In this document: piece after piece, positions 60,601 through 64,000 of the stretch
Layout of the letters: each line of letters starts with the position of its first letter
Position numbering within the stretch: position 1 is the stretch's first letter
Assembly (NCBI GenBank): GCA_964036295.1
Contig: OZ038471.1
Span: 1,527,001-1,591,000, forward strand
Direction of reading: 5' to 3'
DNA length: 64,000 bases
DNA from: Plumapathes pennacea
Lineage: Eukaryota > Cnidaria > Anthozoa > Antipatharia > Myriopathidae
The notes under the pieces: generated by a model
What the model was told of the DNA's origin: nothing
Seen by the model: only the letters and a program-made list of their open reading frames with translations
Databases searched by the model: none
Made by a program: the position numbers and the translations under genes

Positions 60601-63600
60601 CAGAAAGTAGAAAGACAAAGACGATTAGTTGAATGTATTTTCCGTCTCCTAATATATGGGGGCATAATAGGGATCAAGTGTTGCTGTTAATTCGCTGAGC
60701 AATGTATGAAAGGCCAAGTTATCCTTATTGTATGATATATTTCTGATGAGAAACTGAAGGAAAAAATTGATCACTCTTGGGAATGAAAGGGTCAAAGTAA
60801 CTTTATTTCTTGAATAAAGAATGCTCAGAAATCCAATATATTTGCGACTGATGAAGCATTCGAAGTTGACGATAGTTTTACCACTAACCCTGGGTTTTCT
60901 GCGTTGCAAACAAACATTTGCTTAGAATCAGGATCTACAAGAAAACTACGAATGTGGACGGGTGGCTGGTCTGCAAATAAAAGCAAATTATAGTGTTACA
61001 GTCCGGCTCACAAACAAGTCATTTCCTTTCAGAATTGTAAGATTACTTTAGGCAAATTATGGAAAACAAATAGAAGACGAATCTGAGAATTTGCCAACTT
61101 TTCTTTGTGTTATTTGAAACTTGGCAAAATGTTTATAAGTGTTAAAAAACTATAACTCACCCGGCTCCTTGCCAAGCGAGTTTCCATGCAATTCTGCTCG
61201 CATGCACATTCCTCCTCCGTAGTAGCGTGGTAGGAATCTGACGTGGCGAGCTGTCATTGGTTTTAGAATCTGATGCGTTACCACCATGTGTTCCACGAGA
61301 TTTCCAAGAAACATCTAAGGAAATGTTTCAGAACAGAAATGTCGAGAAACCCATTACTATATAATGTAAACCTGGCATTAAATAATGTTCTCCTTGCAAT
61401 GTTTGTCTTAACCATTTAGAAAACGAGTACAAAGATACAATGAAGATGTTTGCACTTTAGTTAACCTTATTTGCTCCATTTTGTTTGTAGTACGTCCACG
61501 CGCTGCCATCAATGCTGTGTTTCACGTAAAACGACTTCACGAAATCATGTTGACTGCCCACAGAGCCAACATACTTGGACTGTGTGGAAATCTATAAAAT
61601 CCCAAAGGAAGGGGAAAAATGCTGTTAGAACTCCTACTGAACAATTCTAGTTTTGAAATACCAAAGTACAGTACAGTGTGCCGTAACCATTCACAAATTT
61701 TTACACTTGAATATTTTTATACCGCACCATGCAATTTACACAGCTATTGCAAAAACGTGTAAACAGTTTCAAATTGCTAGCACTAAAGATTTAGAAGTTT
61801 CAACGATATTTTATTGGTATTGTGTGCAGTACTCACTTTTATAACCATGTGAATCGATCCCAGATCCACCTGAAGAAATTGGTTCTGATCATTGACAGCT
61901 GGGCACCAGGCCCCTCCTCCAAGCTGTGAGTTGAGCCTGGCTTTGTCCGCGCTGTGGTCTGGGTTAAGGGATGATGACGCACTAAGTTGATTGTGTCCAA
62001 TAACTCTAGATTCCAGGCCGAGCGCTGACAAATCTACGAGGAAATTGTTATCCTGACTCAGTAATTCCCGGCACTCAAAATCCGGCTAGGTCACATGACT
62101 AATTGTTGCAAAATAATGAGGCTATTGTATAATACTTACGTTCGTCCGCTGTCACGTGACATCCATATAGCTCGGTACGTACGCTGCCATCTTGACGAAA
62201 ATTGTTCGGAGTGATTCGGAAATACCGAGTGATCACGGGCGACTCAAGGTAGCCAATCAGCACTGATTCAGAATCAATACGTTGCTTGGATTTCTTAATC
62301 TGAAAAGTTTGAAACAAATGCATTAAAACACGTGCCAATAAATCGCTTGCAACTTTTCCCATACAAATCTCATCTTAAAGTTTCTGAACTTGAAAATGTT
62401 GCCAAACTCGATCTATAAATACTATAAACCTGAATTTGGCATTCGACATATTTTTCCACGCTCTATCCATTTTTAGCACTCAAAAGCCTGAAGTGACGTA
62501 TTTTCAGTCACGTGGTATATTTTGGTCACGTGACAAGCCTAACGCGAAGGGCTTATTTGTTACTTTATTCGATGATACTTTTGTTTTGAGATTTACATCA
62601 CTATACAAAAATCCGCAGCTATAATACACAATAGCATTTTTCCAAACTTTCCGCTCATAGGTTGAGTTAGCTGTAGTCGAGAATGCCAATAGCTCTCAGT
62701 ATAGTTCAATCTCGCTGATAAGTCTCGTCTTTATTTGGGAATCTTACCTTCAGATGCTGTTCATGGAAATACCGCCATTGCACAGCATTGTGACTGTGAC
62801 TGATCCTGAATGACTCAATGGAGGCATTGGAGCTAGGCCGGGCTTGGATGGCTACCTAGTGTGGTGGAATGATATTCAGAGTACATTTCAGTGCTCATTT
62901 ATAAGTTCTAACCTCTTAACGTCTTAAAGTCGACTATTTGCAGTGGACAGTAAGTAAGTAAGTAATGTCTTTATTTAACGAGGGTAGCACATAATAGCAG
63001 AGCTAATAAACGTGTGGCCCTCTAAAACAATCTTTCGTCGCTTAACTTTGCTGTTTCAAATCAAGTAAAAAAATGTTGCATGTGGCACTGGAATTCAATG
63101 TTCATAAAAAACGTACAACATGGTATGGTATACCTGAATAACTGTGGGTTTAAGGACAAATCACATCACAAATAAAAGACGGTTATTTGTCGTTCGCTTA
63201 CGATTCTAATGTCGACTGTGCCCATGAAATCGACCTGGAGGTATTGTCCTCTGTCCATAGCCGGGTCTCCGGTAGCTTGAGACCAAACTTTCTGCCCGTG
63301 GAGACCAGTCTGATACGGTCCGTACCCGGTGGCGCTGTCGGAATCTTTTTTCAATGACGAAACACTAAGCTGACTTTCTTTGATCCTTCCATCAGACATT
63401 CCCATGGGTCCGAATCCTTGACACCCTGAAATATCGCATTATATGCAAAAGAAAAATTTTAACGAGCTGGCTTTGCTTCTATTGCTTTGTGACGTGGCTT
63501 CGATGGTCATCCAATATCTTTTGAATGTGTGCTTCAGTTTCTGGATTTGTAATGCGAGGCAAGTAAGAGCCGTTCGGCCTTTATGCCAAAATTTCGGCAA

Positions 63601-64000
63601 TAGAAGAAATGTTTAACAAAAATCGGAGTATCACCCTGACCTAGTTTAGAAACTGGTTGTGAAACTGTCTGTAGGTGTTCACTGCCCTATAGTTTACAGA
63701 CCTGCAGTGTAAAAGTCAAACGTCGCCGACGAATGAACGGTCACGTGATCACGACAGAAATCATCCACGTGACGGTAGCTGAGCTGCGCAAACGCAGAAT
63801 TTCTGTGCAGCTTGTCTGGTTTGCTGTTTTTCTGTGAGTCGATTTTGTAAGAAACATCGAGGCTGATCTCGGAAACAGGCTCAAGTTTTGCAAACTGTCG
63901 AGAAAAAACAAACATGTCTTGTTTTTTAGTGAAATGCAACTTTGTTGGTGTCCGAAAACACGAAGTAGGGCAAAGGCTACTAGCACACTTTTTATTACGC
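57693..64000 (-). CDS. Discoidin-EGF-D8C extracellular protein (partial, 5' end beyond window)
   Basis: Visible exons, 5' to 3': 63702-63894, 63202-63425, 62748-62855, 62299-62140, 62033-61837, 61591-61466, 61314-61161, 60970-60889, 60519-60473, 60224-59955, 59702-59628, 59541-59428, 59342-59229, 59142-59029, 58054-57693; all in phase, 779 residues plus stop. Visible numbering: N-terminal piece (1-64); discoidin/F5-8C domain 1 (65 to about 228, [34 protein letters not shown]); discoidin 2 (about 229-387, [52 protein letters not shown]); an unassigned region (about 388-545); three EGFs (546-659); and a uromodulin-type D8C domain (660-779, [37 protein letters not shown]). The C-terminal EGF-D8C part is paralogous to the neighbouring convergent gene. 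Secreted or surface location is inferred; the signal peptide would lie beyond base 64000. Confidence 0.88.

Overview
The window is eukaryotic nuclear DNA. Its genes are intron-rich, about 60% A+T, and full of minisatellites and small inverted-repeat transposons. The protein repertoire fits an early-branching animal: a TASK-type K2P channel, BLOC1S5, MPLKIP, and mosaic extracellular proteins combining PAN, EGF, MAM, discoidin and D8C domains. An anthozoan cnidarian such as a stony coral is my best guess. That is an inference from protein style and repeat content, not a proven identification.

Layout. (1) 1-7968, minus: MCM3, first 17 coding exons, running off the left edge; one intron carries a 2.4-kb, 41-bp minisatellite. 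(2) 8139-8603, plus: intronless BLOC1S5, sharing a 170-bp divergent promoter with MCM3 that holds a consensus E2F site. (3) 9474-11001, minus: EMI1-type F-box protein (FBXO5/FBXO43), complete in 3 exons, also with an E2F-like site upstream. (4) 11.2-12.2 kb: decayed coding fragments flanked by an inverted repeat. (5) 12969-17301, minus: cytoplasmic poly(A)-binding protein, 8 exons, 626 aa. (6) 17621-21457: a 3.8-kb DNA transposon with ~507-bp terminal inverted repeats, a perfect 9-bp target-site duplication and regularly spaced hairpins; Mutator-like by structure. (7) 22808-23906, minus: MPLKIP (TTDN1), 2 exons. (8) 27112-28497, plus: TASK-like two-pore K+ channel, 2 exons, 318 aa. (9) 28.5-33.7 kb: gene-poor, with two small inverted-repeat elements. 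(10) 33765-47388, minus: PRPF6, complete in 31 coding exons, 930 aa, with one GC-AG intron and several intronic tandem repeats. (11) 48333-54815, plus: secreted PAN-EGF-MAM-EGF-D8C protein, 14 exons, 682 aa. (12) 57693-64000, minus: partial secreted protein with two discoidin domains, an unassigned domain, three EGFs and a C-terminal D8C. It converges tail-to-tail on gene 11 and shares a nearly identical EGF-intron-EGF block with it.

How the genes relate. MCM3 (replication licensing), EMI1 (APC/C inhibition) and MPLKIP (mitosis/TFIIH-linked) are all proliferation genes, and the first two carry E2F-type promoter sites. PABPC and PRPF6 act in mRNA metabolism. The right end is a small cluster of two related adhesion or matrix-type genes. 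I saw no operon-like, viral, CRISPR or prokaryotic features. Exon boundaries were derived by hand from GT/AG (once GC/AG) sites, reading-phase consistency and remembered family alignments. Total CDS lengths came out as whole codons for every complete gene.
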